Counted from the stretch's first letter, positions 1 to 6,830 are shown. The stretch: DNA of 30,498 nt from CAIPSZ01 sp038065015 (GCA_038065015.1 JBBTRU010000025.1:1-30498); one strand, 5' to 3'. Numbers and translations: made by a program. The notes: a model not told the origin generated them from the sequence alone.

Positions 1-944
1 TGGGTACCGCGTGGGAGTATCGGGCCGGTACGATCGTCATCGTTGTTTATCCGTTCGAGTACGGGCGAAAGACGCGTTGGCTTTCGGAGCACCATGGCCC
101 GAAAAAGCACAATTGCTTTTTGGGTGCCGCGTTTTGCCCCCCGTTTGAAAGCCGGCCAGAGCGAAGGCGTGAGCAGGGCTTGGGTTTGCGCGGTTTGGGC
201 GAGCATGGAATCTATTGACCGTTGCGGGGCGCCGGGCATCGCGGGCTGGCGCACGGGTTCGTATTGGATTGGCTGCACGGGTACAGCTTGGGTCTGGAGG
301 ATGACGGCGGCAAACGCGGCGTGCGTGGGGTCATGACGCAGCGCGAGCTCGAGTTGTCGGGCGGCACCGCCGAGTGGCATATCCACCACGGTCCGTCGCA
401 ACTTATCCACCGAAAAATAATCTAAGAGATTGGCGGTACAAAAGACAATTGCATCCTGCCCTTTAATGGAGCCGGCAGCAATCGAGGTAAACATTTTTAA
501 GGGATTCACCCGGGCATTGCGCTGCCGCCCGCCCAGCATTTCTACCACCTGTTTGTCATGGAAGAGAAAGCCCACGAGTTGCCCGACATCGGCAAAGTGC
601 AATTCCCCGTTCCGGAAGGTGAAGAGGACCATGGAAAAACGGTCTACCCAGCCCGCTCCAAAGTCGCCGACGAGCTCGCTTAAGTACCGGTTGGTTGCCT
701 GCACCGTATGCTCAAAGGCGACGTCCGCATGCGCCTCGGGCGAGGTGTAGTAGGCAGTCTTTACAAATTCTTGCAAACGGCTTAAGAGTTCCTGAAAAAT
801 CCGGTCACTGCCGGCTATTTCCGCAACAAAACCCAGCTTTCCTAGGGTTCGCTCTTCCGCGGGGCTCGGGTGCCCAATGAACACGTGGGTGGTTGCCCGG
901 CTCCGTGTGGCATCGTAAATCAGCAGTTTTTCTATACTCGACAT
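1..944 (-). CDS. PPM/PP2C-phosphatase-like protein, 3' end cut by window edge
   Basis: An uninterrupted minus-strand frame of 314 codons runs from an ATG at 942-944 off the left edge. The start is preceded by AAGGAAA at a normal Shine-Dalgarno distance and by a -10-like TATACT farther up. Residues about 100-190 resemble the second half of a PPM (PP2C/SpoIIE) phosphatase: a strand pair like FRNGELHFADVGQ, an NPLKMF stretch, then GQDAIVFCTANLLDYFS, which matches the usual 'GD-llL-SDGL-D' segment. In that segment the metal-binding SDG is replaced by TAN, and the first acidic motif near the N-terminus is not recognisable, so this may be a pseudophosphatase. A Pro/Gln-rich linker follows residue 220. 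What is seen is the open frame and the start signals; the fold assignment is inference. The gene is divergent from the winged-helix gene at 1017. Confidence 0.72.
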   Translation of the reverse strand, partial: MSSIEKLLIYDATRSRATTHVFIGHPSPAEERTLGKLGFVAEIAGSDRIFQELLSRLQEFVKTAYYTSPEAHADVAFEHTVQATNRYLSELVGDFGAGWVDRFSMVLFTFRNGELHFADVGQLVGFLFHDKQVVEMLGGRQRNARVNPLKMFTSIAAGSIKGQDAIVFCTANLLDYFSVDKLRRTVVDMPLGGAARQLELALRHDPTHAAFAAVILQTQAVPVQPIQYEPVRQPAMPGAPQRSIDSMLAQTAQTQALLTPSLWPAFKRGAKRGTQKAIVLFRAMVLRKPTRLSPVLERINNDDDRTGPILPRGT

Positions 945-975
945 GCGGGTTTCCTTGAGTCCAGCAAATGCCCAC

Positions 976-983
976 AGTATACT
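976..983. promoter_or_regulatory. Palindromic -10 shared by two divergent genes
   Basis: AGTATACT is a perfect palindrome, so TATACT reads as a -10 hexamer on both strands (978-983 plus, 981-976 minus). It sits between the minus-strand gene starting at 944 and the plus-strand gene starting at 1017 and gives both short leaders of about 25-30 nt. Use as a bidirectional promoter is inferred from position. Confidence 0.45.
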
Positions 984-1016
984 ACAGGAACCCCTCATTC
1001 GCGAGGCGGGAACCCT

Positions 1017-1577
1017 ATGCTCGACGCCCTCCTCGGTTCAGAAATTCGCTATACGTTCTTACGCCTTTTTGTGTTCAACCCAGACCGGGCCTACACGCTT
1101 TTGGAGGTTAGCAAGAAAACACGTATCCGACCGCAGACGCTGCGGGCCGAGCTCAAGCGCCTCATGCCGCTGGGTCTCCTCGACCAGCAGGTAGAGAAAG
1201 GGATTATGACGCTCCGAATGAATGCGGCGGCGCCGATTTTTCCCGAACTTCGCGCCCTCTTTCTCAAAGCCCAAATTCTTACGGAGTACAACTTTGGCAA
1301 GAAGCTCCAAGCCGTTGGACGCATCCGGCTGGCTATTCTCACTGGTTTTTTCACGAACGTACCCGAAGCCCGTACGGACATATTCATTGTCGGTACCGTG
1401 CAACGGCTGAAGCTCCGCCGGTTAGTGCGGCGCTTTCAACGGGAGATGGACCATGACTTGCGGTACACCGTCCTCACCTTGAAAGAGTACCAGTATCGTA
1501 ACGACATTACCGACCGTTTTCTCTATGACATTCTTGAGAATCGAAAAATTATTTTGGTAGATAAACTGCGAAAATGA
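1017..1577 (+). CDS. Winged-helix protein with degenerate nucleotidyltransferase-like domain
   Basis: This 186-residue protein starts MLDALLGSEIRYTFLRLF, typical of small winged-helix regulators. I chose this ATG over an in-frame one at 870 because the upstream extension would cross the divergent promoter and looks non-coding. Residues about 1-70 form the DNA-binding fold, with PQTLRAELKRLMPLGLL as recognition and wing region. Residues about 100-186 resemble the MNT-type nucleotidyltransferase fold that follows such winged helices in many CPR proteins. Where active enzymes have a G-S-x(n)-D-x-D signature there is only TGFFTNVPEARTDIFIVG, so one Asp remains and catalysis is unlikely. The stop overlaps the ATG of the next gene (ATGA at 1574-1577), which implies translational coupling. 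A role as a regulator is inferred. Confidence 0.7.
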   Translation: MLDALLGSEIRYTFLRLFVFNPDRAYTLLEVSKKTRIRPQTLRAELKRLMPLGLLDQQVEKGIMTLRMNAAAPIFPELRALFLKAQILTEYNFGKKLQAVGRIRLAILTGFFTNVPEARTDIFIVGTVQRLKLRRLVRRFQREMDHDLRYTVLTLKEYQYRNDITDRFLYDILENRKIILVDKLRK

Positions 1578-2461
1578 CCGGCGCAACTTTACTCATTGTC
1601 GCGCGAGGGAGCGACGCCCTCGTTGCCTGCCAGTATGACCGGCGCATTGCGTTAGCAAAGTTCACTGCTACCGCACAACGCGACACGCGTTTGCTTAGTG
1701 CCATTAGCCGGGTTGCACCCGCGACCCGGCTGCATGCCCTGCGACTCATCATCGTCGCCGTGCGCATGCCGTCGTTTTCGCAAACGCGCGCTTATCTCAC
1801 CACGGCGAATGCCCTAAGCGCCGCCATAGGTTGTCCCGTGGTGCAGATCTCCGTTGGTGATGATGTGTTAGAACCACATACGCTCATTGCAGCTGGCGTT
1901 GCCGCCAGCCGTAAGCCACACCCACGTTGGGTCGTGCCCACATATAGTGGCGAACCGAACATCACTCTTTCGACCCGGGGCACAAAGCTCCACATTAGTG
2001 CTGGTGGAATTGTGTTCGACCCACATCGTCACGCCCTGCTTTTCGTCCAGCGTAAAGACAACCTGCGCATTGGCACGCCCAAAGGCCACCGGGAAGGGCA
2101 TGAAACACTTGTCGAAACCGCAAAGCGTGAGATTGCTGAAGAGACCGGCGTTGTTGACATTGAAATGCTTGCTCGACTTTCAGCGGTACATTACCTTACG
2201 GATGATCATGGCGCATTGCCTAAACGTATTCCGCACATTCTCCATCATTTTCTTTTTCGACGTAAGGGCAATCAGGTGGTACCTCGGGTGATGGGCGGTG
2301 AAGTAAAGAACCTTCGGCTACTCTGGTTACCGGTGACTCCCGGTACACCGCCGCCACATCTCCATAAAGACCTCAAACCCATTTTGGCACAAGCAGTGAG
2401 AATCTTGCAGGCCAGGGGAATGGTGCAAAAGCCTCGTCAAACTTCTCGGCTACGCCGGTGA
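1574..2461 (+). CDS. TsaB-like domain fused to NUDIX hydrolase
   Basis: A 295-residue protein with two parts. Residues 171-193 match the NUDIX box G-x5-E-x7-RE-U-x-EE-x-G-U at every position (GHREGHE... REIAEETGV), so the C-terminal half should be a metal-dependent pyrophosphohydrolase on a nucleotide-type substrate. Residues about 4-95 do not belong to a NUDIX fold. They read like the N-terminal half of TsaB/YeaZ: an opening strand ATLLIVARGSD, and SFSQTRAYLTTANALSAAIG in the place of TsaB's 'SFTGLR-gla-AkglA-alg', followed by a CPVVQISV strand. TsaB is the non-catalytic partner of TsaD in tRNA t6A synthesis. The NUDIX call is firm; the TsaB-like call is inferred from spacing and hydrophobic pattern. 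The start overlaps the upstream stop, and the 3' end overlaps the convergent gene by 12 bp. Confidence 0.8.
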   Translation: MTGATLLIVARGSDALVACQYDRRIALAKFTATAQRDTRLLSAISRVAPATRLHALRLIIVAVRMPSFSQTRAYLTTANALSAAIGCPVVQISVGDDVLEPHTLIAAGVAASRKPHPRWVVPTYSGEPNITLSTRGTKLHISAGGIVFDPHRHALLFVQRKDNLRIGTPKGHREGHETLVETAKREIAEETGVVDIEMLARLSAVHYLTDDHGALPKRIPHILHHFLFRRKGNQVVPRVMGGEVKNLRLLWLPVTPGTPPPHLHKDLKPILAQAVRILQARGMVQKPRQTSRLRR

Positions 2462-3250
2462 GTATGCGTAGCGGTTGTTCGGAAACGTAGGAATTGCATG
2501 CAAAGGTGTTGCAAATGGTAGTGCCCCAGCCGGCGCATACCGGTTGGCAATGCGTACCAGAGAGCGGCCGCCAAGCTCACCGATCGTGGTTTGATCAAGT
2601 TGCATGAAGTGCCAGACTGTGGCTACATCCAGTTCCACCAAAGCCCGAGCAGTTCGCCGGCCAATGCCGGGAATAATGCTTACCGGTAACGTGTTAAGCG
2701 CTTGCTGCTCGTGCCGGTCCAAGTAGCGAAAACCCGGCTCGGGGCAGGCCGCGGCGGCCAAGTGGGCAAAGTCAACGTTGGCGCCAACCCCAACCACGAC
2801 GTTGCATTCTATTTCGCGCCAGCATGCCTCTTGAATGTGCATGAAGACTGCAGCACGCTGCAGCGCATCTACGGCCGGGATGATTATGGTAATGCCCATG
2901 CCGTCTTGCGTGGTGCTGGTTATCCGGCCCCACTTTTTTGCAATGCGGTGGAACGCGCGGGTAAATCCCTGCAGTCGTTCAAGGTTGAGCGAGCGTACCT
3001 GGACGCTCGGAAATTTTTGCGTTACGTGTTGGCTGTGCATGCCGACACGGACTCCAAGGGAGCGCGCCATCTCATTTGCATCCAACACGCGTAGGGGAGT
3101 TTTGCGCGCATCAACCACGATAAACGGTACGCTACGCAATGACGGCAGCACGGCTTGCTCCACACTTGCCACCATGTGCCACAAACGCACATAGGCAATG
3201 TTCGTGCCGCTGTGCTGGTGGTCTTTAAAGAGTTTGGTGAAGAAGTGCAT
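2450..3250 (-). CDS. Catalytically silent, truncated Y-family DNA polymerase (ImuB/DinB-like)
   Basis: The 266-residue product follows the DinB/UmuC plan. AYVRLWHMVASVEQAVLPSL stands where DinB has 'HVDMDAFFASVEQ', there is a GVRVGM segment like 'GVRSAM', and ECNVVVGVGANVDFAHLAA resembles 'lt-SaGVApnK-lAKiA'. SIIPGIGRRTARALVELDVATVWHFM is the helix-hairpin-helix thumb. The first metal-binding Asp pair is R and W, and the 'SLDEA' motif has become TTQDG, so polymerase chemistry looks impossible. The protein ends soon after the thumb and has no little-finger domain of about 110 residues. Loss of acidic residues is also known for ImuB, which acts as an adaptor in mutagenic repair. It lies downstream of lexA on the same strand. 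No Shine-Dalgarno is seen before its ATG. Confidence 0.75.
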   Translation of the reverse strand: MHFFTKLFKDHQHSGTNIAYVRLWHMVASVEQAVLPSLRSVPFIVVDARKTPLRVLDANEMARSLGVRVGMHSQHVTQKFPSVQVRSLNLERLQGFTRAFHRIAKKWGRITSTTQDGMGITIIIPAVDALQRAAVFMHIQEACWREIECNVVVGVGANVDFAHLAAAACPEPGFRYLDRHEQQALNTLPVSIIPGIGRRTARALVELDVATVWHFMQLDQTTIGELGGRSLVRIANRYAPAGALPFATPLHAIPTFPNNRYAYSPA

Positions 3251-3279
3251 GAGCCGAAGGATAACCGAATGTAGAAAGT

Positions 3280-3371
3280 AAAAAAAATTTACCCAGCACC
3301 ACCTACCAACAAATTGGTGATTATGGGTTGAAAATCGTTAAACAGGATAATATTCATAGGTGGTGCTGGGT
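3280..3371 (-). terminator. Long-loop terminator or attenuator between lexA and the Y-family gene
   Basis: A perfect 15-bp inverted repeat (arms 3357-3371 and 3291-3305) starts 4 nt after the lexA stop. On the minus strand it is followed by AAA and a run of eight T (plus-strand A-run 3280-3287). The 51-nt loop contains a smaller hairpin (CCAA/TTGG) and a CATAAT that could be a -10 for the downstream gene. It can end lexA transcription or limit read-through. Confidence 0.6.
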
Positions 3372-3375
3372 TTAT

Positions 3376-3996
3376 CTAGGTATACTTTCGAATAACGCCA
3401 ATGACCTTGCCTTGAATAGTGACATTCTTCACGTCAATTGGCTTGTAGTTGGTGTTCGCGGGTTGCAAGCGAATGAAGTTCTTCTTGCGGAAGAATTTTT
3501 TCAATGTTGCCGTGCCATCATCAAGCATGGCCACGACCATGTCGCCATCGTGGGCGAGTTCGCTCTTTTCCACGACCACGTAGTCGCCGTCCGCCACCAA
3601 ACTCTCGATCATCGAGTCGCCGCGCACTTTGAGAATGTAGGCGTGCTTTTTGCCCACCAGTTCCTGCGGTACGGAAATCATTTCTTGCTTATCTTCTACC
3701 GCCTCGATAGGGGAGCCGGCGGCAATGGTGCCGACGAGCGGCAGGAGCATGGAAGCGGCCGTGAAGTCGCTATCCTGTTCGGGTTCTATTATTTCAATCC
3801 CGCGGGCATTATTGCGGTTCCGTTTTATGAACCCGGATTTTTCCAGGAAGGCTACGTGTTCGTGTACGGTAGCGAGAGAGGAGAGATTAAACGCTTTGGC
3901 AATCTCTGTCAGGGTCGGCGCATAGCCGTTATCCCGCACGTACTTTTGCAGGAATTCCAGAATTGCGCGCTTCTGTTTGTGGAGGATGGGGGCCAT
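3376..3996 (-). CDS. lexA: LexA SOS repressor
   Basis: A full-length, 206-residue LexA. Residues about 1-65 are the winged-helix DNA-binding domain (PTLTEIAKAFNLSSLATVHEHVAFLEKSGFI). The autocleavage bond is Ala93-Gly94 in VGTIAAGSP, the nucleophile is Ser128 in RGDSMIE, and the general base is Lys166 in TATLKKF. The protein therefore should repress DNA-damage genes as a dimer and cut itself when stimulated by RecA filaments. The gene leads a minus-strand unit with a polymerase-like gene behind it, a typical SOS arrangement. Upstream lie a -10 TATAGT (4079-4074) and TACGAATTACGAA direct repeats in the leader, which may be its own operators. No Shine-Dalgarno is visible before the ATG. Confidence 0.95.
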   Translation of the reverse strand: MAPILHKQKRAILEFLQKYVRDNGYAPTLTEIAKAFNLSSLATVHEHVAFLEKSGFIKRNRNNARGIEIIEPEQDSDFTAASMLLPLVGTIAAGSPIEAVEDKQEMISVPQELVGKKHAYILKVRGDSMIESLVADGDYVVVEKSELAHDGDMVVAMLDDGTATLKKFFRKKNFIRLQPANTNYKPIDVKNVTIQGKVIGVIRKYT

Positions 3997-4000
3997 GTGG

Positions 4001-4079
4001 TTACGAATTACGAAAAGGGATACGAATATACGAATTACGAATGGGAAGCAGGATTGTATGAGGATTCATAGATACTATA
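4001..4079 (-). promoter_or_regulatory. lexA promoter and leader with TACGAATTACGAA direct repeats
   Basis: On the minus strand a -10 TATAGT lies at 4079-4074. Between it and the lexA ATG the 13-mer TACGAATTACGAA occurs twice (4002-4014, 4029-4041), 27 bp apart, and ATACGAAT adds a further copy at 4020-4027. Being just downstream of the start site, they are well placed as LexA operators. Heptamer runs of this kind can also be ordinary intergenic simple repeats, so the role is uncertain. Confidence 0.4.
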
Positions 4080-4092
4080 CCCGAAGGAAAAC

Positions 4093-4150
4093 CGAAAAGC
4101 AAGTAAAATCCCCAGTTGCTTGCTTTTCGTCCCGAGCAAAAGCGAGGGAC
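4093..4150. repeat. Two adjacent hairpins upstream of lexA
   Basis: An 11-bp perfect inverted repeat CGAAAAGCAAG/CTTGCTTTTCG (4093-4103, 4119-4129) is followed by a GTCCC/GGGAC hairpin (4129-4133, 4146-4150). No long T-run follows in either direction. They may separate the divergent lexA and RNA promoters. Confidence 0.4.
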
Positions 4151-4173
4151 CTCTGACATTATTCAAAATGGGG

Positions 4174-4259
4174 TGTGGATAACTTTTTACCTAAAGTTAG
4201 CCAAAGAATACTCGTAGTATGGCAGTGGGAGTATCAAAAAGCGGCAATACTGTGGATAA
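4174..4259. promoter_or_regulatory. Two perfect DnaA-box 9-mers
   Basis: TGTGGATAA, the reverse complement of the consensus TTATCCACA, occurs at 4174-4182 and 4251-4259. A one-mismatch copy (TTCATCCACA) lies near 4366-4375. The stretch 3997-4710 has no convincing protein gene. DnaA binding is inferred from the consensus only. Confidence 0.4.
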
Positions 4260-4265
4260 GAGGCC

Positions 4266-4294
4266 TTGACCGCCTGGCAACCTTCGTGTAAGCT
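4266..4294 (+). promoter_or_regulatory. Promoter of the candidate RNA
   Basis: TTGACC (4266-4271), a 17-nt spacer and TAAGCT (4289-4294) form a well-spaced sigma-70-type promoter. The predicted start is near 4301. The same -35/-10 style recurs at 9104, 18361, 20493 and 23142. Confidence 0.6.
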
Positions 4295-4300
4295 GCTCAT

Positions 4301-4676
4301 TACCTCTAAATCAAAAATCGTGCATTTCCGTCCCCAAGGGGACAAAATTGAAAACTCGGTAGTTCTTCATCCACAAGGGCGCAGCAAGACGACCATCATT
4401 TGGTCATCAACGTGTCGGCACGTTTCGCAGTATGCTGCTGCATCCGATATTGTTTCCGCGAAAGCGAACAGTAGCTGCTAGAGCGAAACCATTGAAAGCA
4501 CGATGAGTATACTTTTCCGTGCACCTTACCTCGAAGCTTGCTCGTTCTTAATGAACCAGTATATCGCTTCGATATTGTATCAATGTCGTTTTAGCAGACG
4601 GATTGCCTGCCCATTTTCGTCTTTAAGACCTACCGATTTTCGGGGGTGCATCTCATAGATGTGCCCCCCTTTTTTT
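4301..4676 (+). ncRNA. Candidate structured non-coding RNA, about 375 nt
   Basis: A good promoter (4266-4294) and a strong intrinsic terminator (4642-4676) bracket this stretch, which has no credible coding frame; the only open frame, 71 codons from 4266, begins inside the -35 element, lacks a ribosome site and resembles nothing known. Small stems are visible: GTCCCC/GGGGAC at 4331-4344, GACCA/TGGTC around 4391-4405, CGTG-tcgg-CACG, CGC-gaaa-GCG near 4458-4467, and TCGAAG/CTTCGA around 4531-4572. I looked for hallmarks of tmRNA (3' CCA, T-arm), RNase P RNA (the GAGGAAAGUCC core), 6S and SRP RNA and found none. It could instead be a long attenuated leader of the kinase gene at 4711, but that gene has its own -10. 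Confidence 0.4.
4642..4676 (+). terminator. Intrinsic terminator of the candidate RNA
   Basis: GGGGGTGCATCT (4642-4653) pairs with AGATGTGCCCCC (4657-4668) with a G-U pair and loop CAT, followed by seven T at 4670-4676. Confidence 0.85.
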
Positions 4677-4698
4677 ATTCAGTTTTTTTGAGTGGTGC

Positions 4699-4704
4699 TA
4701 CACT
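4699..4704 (+). promoter_or_regulatory. Extended -10 for leaderless kinase mRNA
   Basis: TGC-TACACT ends exactly 6 nt before the ATG at 4711, so transcription should start at or next to the start codon. No Shine-Dalgarno is present. Confidence 0.55.
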
Positions 4705-4710
4705 ACTGGT

Positions 4711-5628
4711 ATGCAAAACACCCAGTGGTTTCTTGGCGTGGATGGCGGCGGGACGAAAACCGAGGCTTTGCTTGGTGCAGGGAAAAAGTTGGCCTGGGGT
4801 AAAGCCGGCCCATCAAACCCCCATGCGGTTGGCGTGGCAATAGCGGCGAGGAACGTGAAAGCGGCAATCCTCATGGCGGAGAAGCAGCGGGGACGGAAAC
4901 GCCCCTACCGTGCGGTCATTGGCTTAGCCGGGATGGATACGCCGCGGGACGTCGCCGCAATGCATCGGGCGCTTGCCAAAGAGCTGCGCGGGCTTGTGGC
5001 GCCGGGTTGGAAGTTGGTTAACGACATTGTCATTGCCCTGCGTTCGGGAACGGATACGAAACATGCCGCTGTGATCATTTCTGGTACTGGTTCCAACGCG
5101 TATGCTCATGGACCAAAGGGCGTTGCGCGGGCGGGCGGACGCGGCCATCGCTTGGCTGATGAAGGCTCAGGTTTTGCGCAAGGTAGCGCTGCGCTGCACG
5201 CCGTGACCAAAGCCGCAGACGGTCGCGGACCAAAAACCTTACTTACCGCGTACGTACTCAAGCATTTTAAAATTCGAAACGTTGATGCACTGGTGCGTAT
5301 TGTGTACGAGCCAACATTTGGCAAGCCGCAGATTGCCGCGCTCGCACCCTACGTGCAGTTCGCCGCCGAACGAGGGGACCACGTTGCGAAAAATATTCTG
5401 GTTGACGCAGCAATAGAGTTGGCCTTACTCGCCATAACGGTAATTAAAAAGAGCGGTTTGCAGCGAAAGATTTTCCCACTCGTTACCGTTGGCGGGATTT
5501 TTAAATGTCCTATTATTTTGCCGTCGTACTTCCGGGCAGCGGTGAAGCAGGTTGCACCGAAAGTGCAGTTTGTAAAACCCAAGCTGCGTCCGGCTTTGGG
5601 CGCGTGGTTGATGGCAGGGGGACGCTAA
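4711..5628 (+). CDS. BadF/BadG-type N-acetylglucosamine kinase-like ATPase
   Basis: The 305-residue protein has the ASKHA ATPase signatures of the BadF/BadG/BcrA and eukaryotic-type NAGK family. FLGVDGGGTKTEALL at the N-terminus is the phosphate-1 loop, AVIISGTGSNAYAHG is phosphate-2, and AGGRGHRLADEGSGF is the sugar-side motif typical of GlcNAc kinases. VTVGGIF near residue 270 fits the adenosine motif. Members phosphorylate amino sugars such as GlcNAc or anhydro-MurNAc in the cytosol; the exact sugar cannot be read from sequence, but wall or sugar salvage fits. Length is normal for the family. It stands alone behind a terminator and its own leaderless-type -10. GC-rich hairpins follow its stop. 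Confidence 0.85.
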   Translation: MQNTQWFLGVDGGGTKTEALLGAGKKLAWGKAGPSNPHAVGVAIAARNVKAAILMAEKQRGRKRPYRAVIGLAGMDTPRDVAAMHRALAKELRGLVAPGWKLVNDIVIALRSGTDTKHAAVIISGTGSNAYAHGPKGVARAGGRGHRLADEGSGFAQGSAALHAVTKAADGRGPKTLLTAYVLKHFKIRNVDALVRIVYEPTFGKPQIAALAPYVQFAAERGDHVAKNILVDAAIELALLAITVIKKSGLQRKIFPLVTVGGIFKCPIILPSYFRAAVKQVAPKVQFVKPKLRPALGAWLMAGGR

Positions 5629-5682
5629 CTATTTTTATACCGCGCACGCTGGAGAGCGCGCTTGGTGTAAATATTATTTTCC

Positions 5683-5736
5683 TAGCGCAGGCGTCTCTGC
5701 CTGCGGTACCGAATGCGCGGCCACAGCGGGCCGCGC
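5683..5736. repeat. Pair of GC-rich palindromes after the kinase gene
   Basis: CGCAGGC-gtctct-GCCTGCG (about 5687-5706) and GCGCGGCC-acagcg-GGCCGCGC (about 5714-5735) lie in tandem, separated by GGTACCGAAT-like sequence. Such adjacent palindromes resemble REP-type intergenic elements. No T-run follows, so they are poor classical terminators. Confidence 0.45.
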
Positions 5737-5882
5737 TTGGTTGAAATTGTTTTACAGCATTGACGAATGCCCAACCCCATGCCAATATGGGGCGTTCTTT
5801 GACAATTGGATCAATGGACCTCGGGCCACGGGCAGTGGCAAAAAATCTCAATTTCGGGCAACGAGCCTGAAAGGAGCATCTC

Positions 5883-6764
5883 ATGAAGTACGGAAAGTAC
5901 AGTCTTGGTCACATCGAAGCCCTGTTGAATAAACTCGGCGGCGAAGAAGTGGTTGATGGCATTTTAGAAGGTACCAAACAAGCAGACATTAGGGACGTCA
6001 TTCGGTTTCTTTTCGACCGTACTGGTCGGTGCATACCGTACGACCTGACGTCGTCTGTAACGGATGCCAATCGGTCGTTCAAACTCGTTCAGCCGGAAGT
6101 GAACTTAGCTGATCGTTTACATCGGTTGGTTAGCTTGTTTCCTCAAGGAACAGCCTTCTGTTCTGTCGAGGAATTCGAGCAGGAAATCGCGGCGTTGCGA
6201 GCTTTGATTGAAGCTAACCCTCGCTTCAAAAACTGCTTCAACGGCGTCTGGTTGCCTCTGGTTCTGCCGCAGACCGAAGCTGGTGATTACGGTACTCTCT
6301 TAGAGAGCCGATTTCTCACTGCAGTCAAGTCCTCATACCTCATGAAATTTCCTAAGCGGAGTTTCAAAAATTACCATAAAGGCGAGCTTGCCGGCCAAGT
6401 GAGCATCGTGCACCAAAGTCACGAGCGTTTGATGGCGAAGATGCAAGAGCGTCCGGTGATTGGCATACTGCTGGCAAATCCTTTGCAGGGATTCTCAATT
6501 CCTGCATGTAGGGAATACGCCGACTCTCTTCCAGAGATCTTGCATCTTAGCGGCGGTTATGATTTCTTGACTGCTATAGCTGCATACCCCGACGTTCTTG
6601 GTCGGGACCATTACACCCCGGGCAACGATATGGCAGCTGTTCAGTGCCAGTCTGTCGATTATTCGCTCCGCTGCAGGGTCTTCGACGACGGGCAGCTCGG
6701 CTTCGCCAGCTGGGATCACTATGCCTACGACAACTACTCTGGTGGTCTGTTCTTCGCTCGGTAG
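5883..6764 (+). CDS. CPR-type hypothetical protein with IEALLNKLGGEE N-terminus
   Basis: A 293-residue soluble protein with no recognised catalytic motif. Its N-terminus, HIEALLNKLGGEEVVDGILEG, is a pattern I associate with a family of hypotheticals found in many copies in Patescibacteria, usually as short proteins. Here it is followed by more than 200 further residues, including VIGILLANPLQGFSIPACREYADSLPEILHLSGGYDFL. No signal peptide or membrane segment is seen. The start is well supported: AAGGAG lies 7 nt before the ATG. A 250-nt leader precedes it and an intrinsic terminator follows, so it is a single-gene unit. Function unknown; the family link is from memory of the motif. Confidence 0.8.
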   Translation: MKYGKYSLGHIEALLNKLGGEEVVDGILEGTKQADIRDVIRFLFDRTGRCIPYDLTSSVTDANRSFKLVQPEVNLADRLHRLVSLFPQGTAFCSVEEFEQEIAALRALIEANPRFKNCFNGVWLPLVLPQTEAGDYGTLLESRFLTAVKSSYLMKFPKRSFKNYHKGELAGQVSIVHQSHERLMAKMQERPVIGILLANPLQGFSIPACREYADSLPEILHLSGGYDFLTAIAAYPDVLGRDHYTPGNDMAAVQCQSVDYSLRCRVFDDGQLGFASWDHYAYDNYSGGLFFAR

Positions 6765-6790
6765 TCATTGATTTGTTCTTTCGTTATGTG

Positions 6791-6819
6791 ACGGGTTGTG
6801 TACACCACAGCCCGTTTTT
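6791..6819 (+). terminator. Intrinsic terminator after the CPR hypothetical
   Basis: ACGGGTTGTG (6791-6800) pairs with CACAGCCCGT (6806-6815) with one G-U pair, followed by a T-run. Confidence 0.85.
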
Positions 6820-6830
6820 CTATTTTTTTT

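Noticed and set aside
43..880. Four plus-strand frames in the first 900 bases
   Set aside because: They are opposite a continuous 314-codon minus-strand frame with ribosome site and partial PPM-like pattern; none resembles a protein.
3328..4071. A 247-codon plus-strand frame opposite lexA
   Set aside because: lexA on the minus strand has all catalytic and cleavage residues; the opposite frame is a shadow.
4140..4380. Replication origin
   Set aside because: Two perfect DnaA boxes are too few, no AT-rich unwinding stretch or dnaA/dnaN gene is next to it, and skew could not be computed.
4266..4481. 71-codon frame in the 4.3 kb intergenic stretch
   Set aside because: It begins in the -35 element, has no ribosome site and no hydrophobic or domain pattern; the stretch is better explained as RNA.
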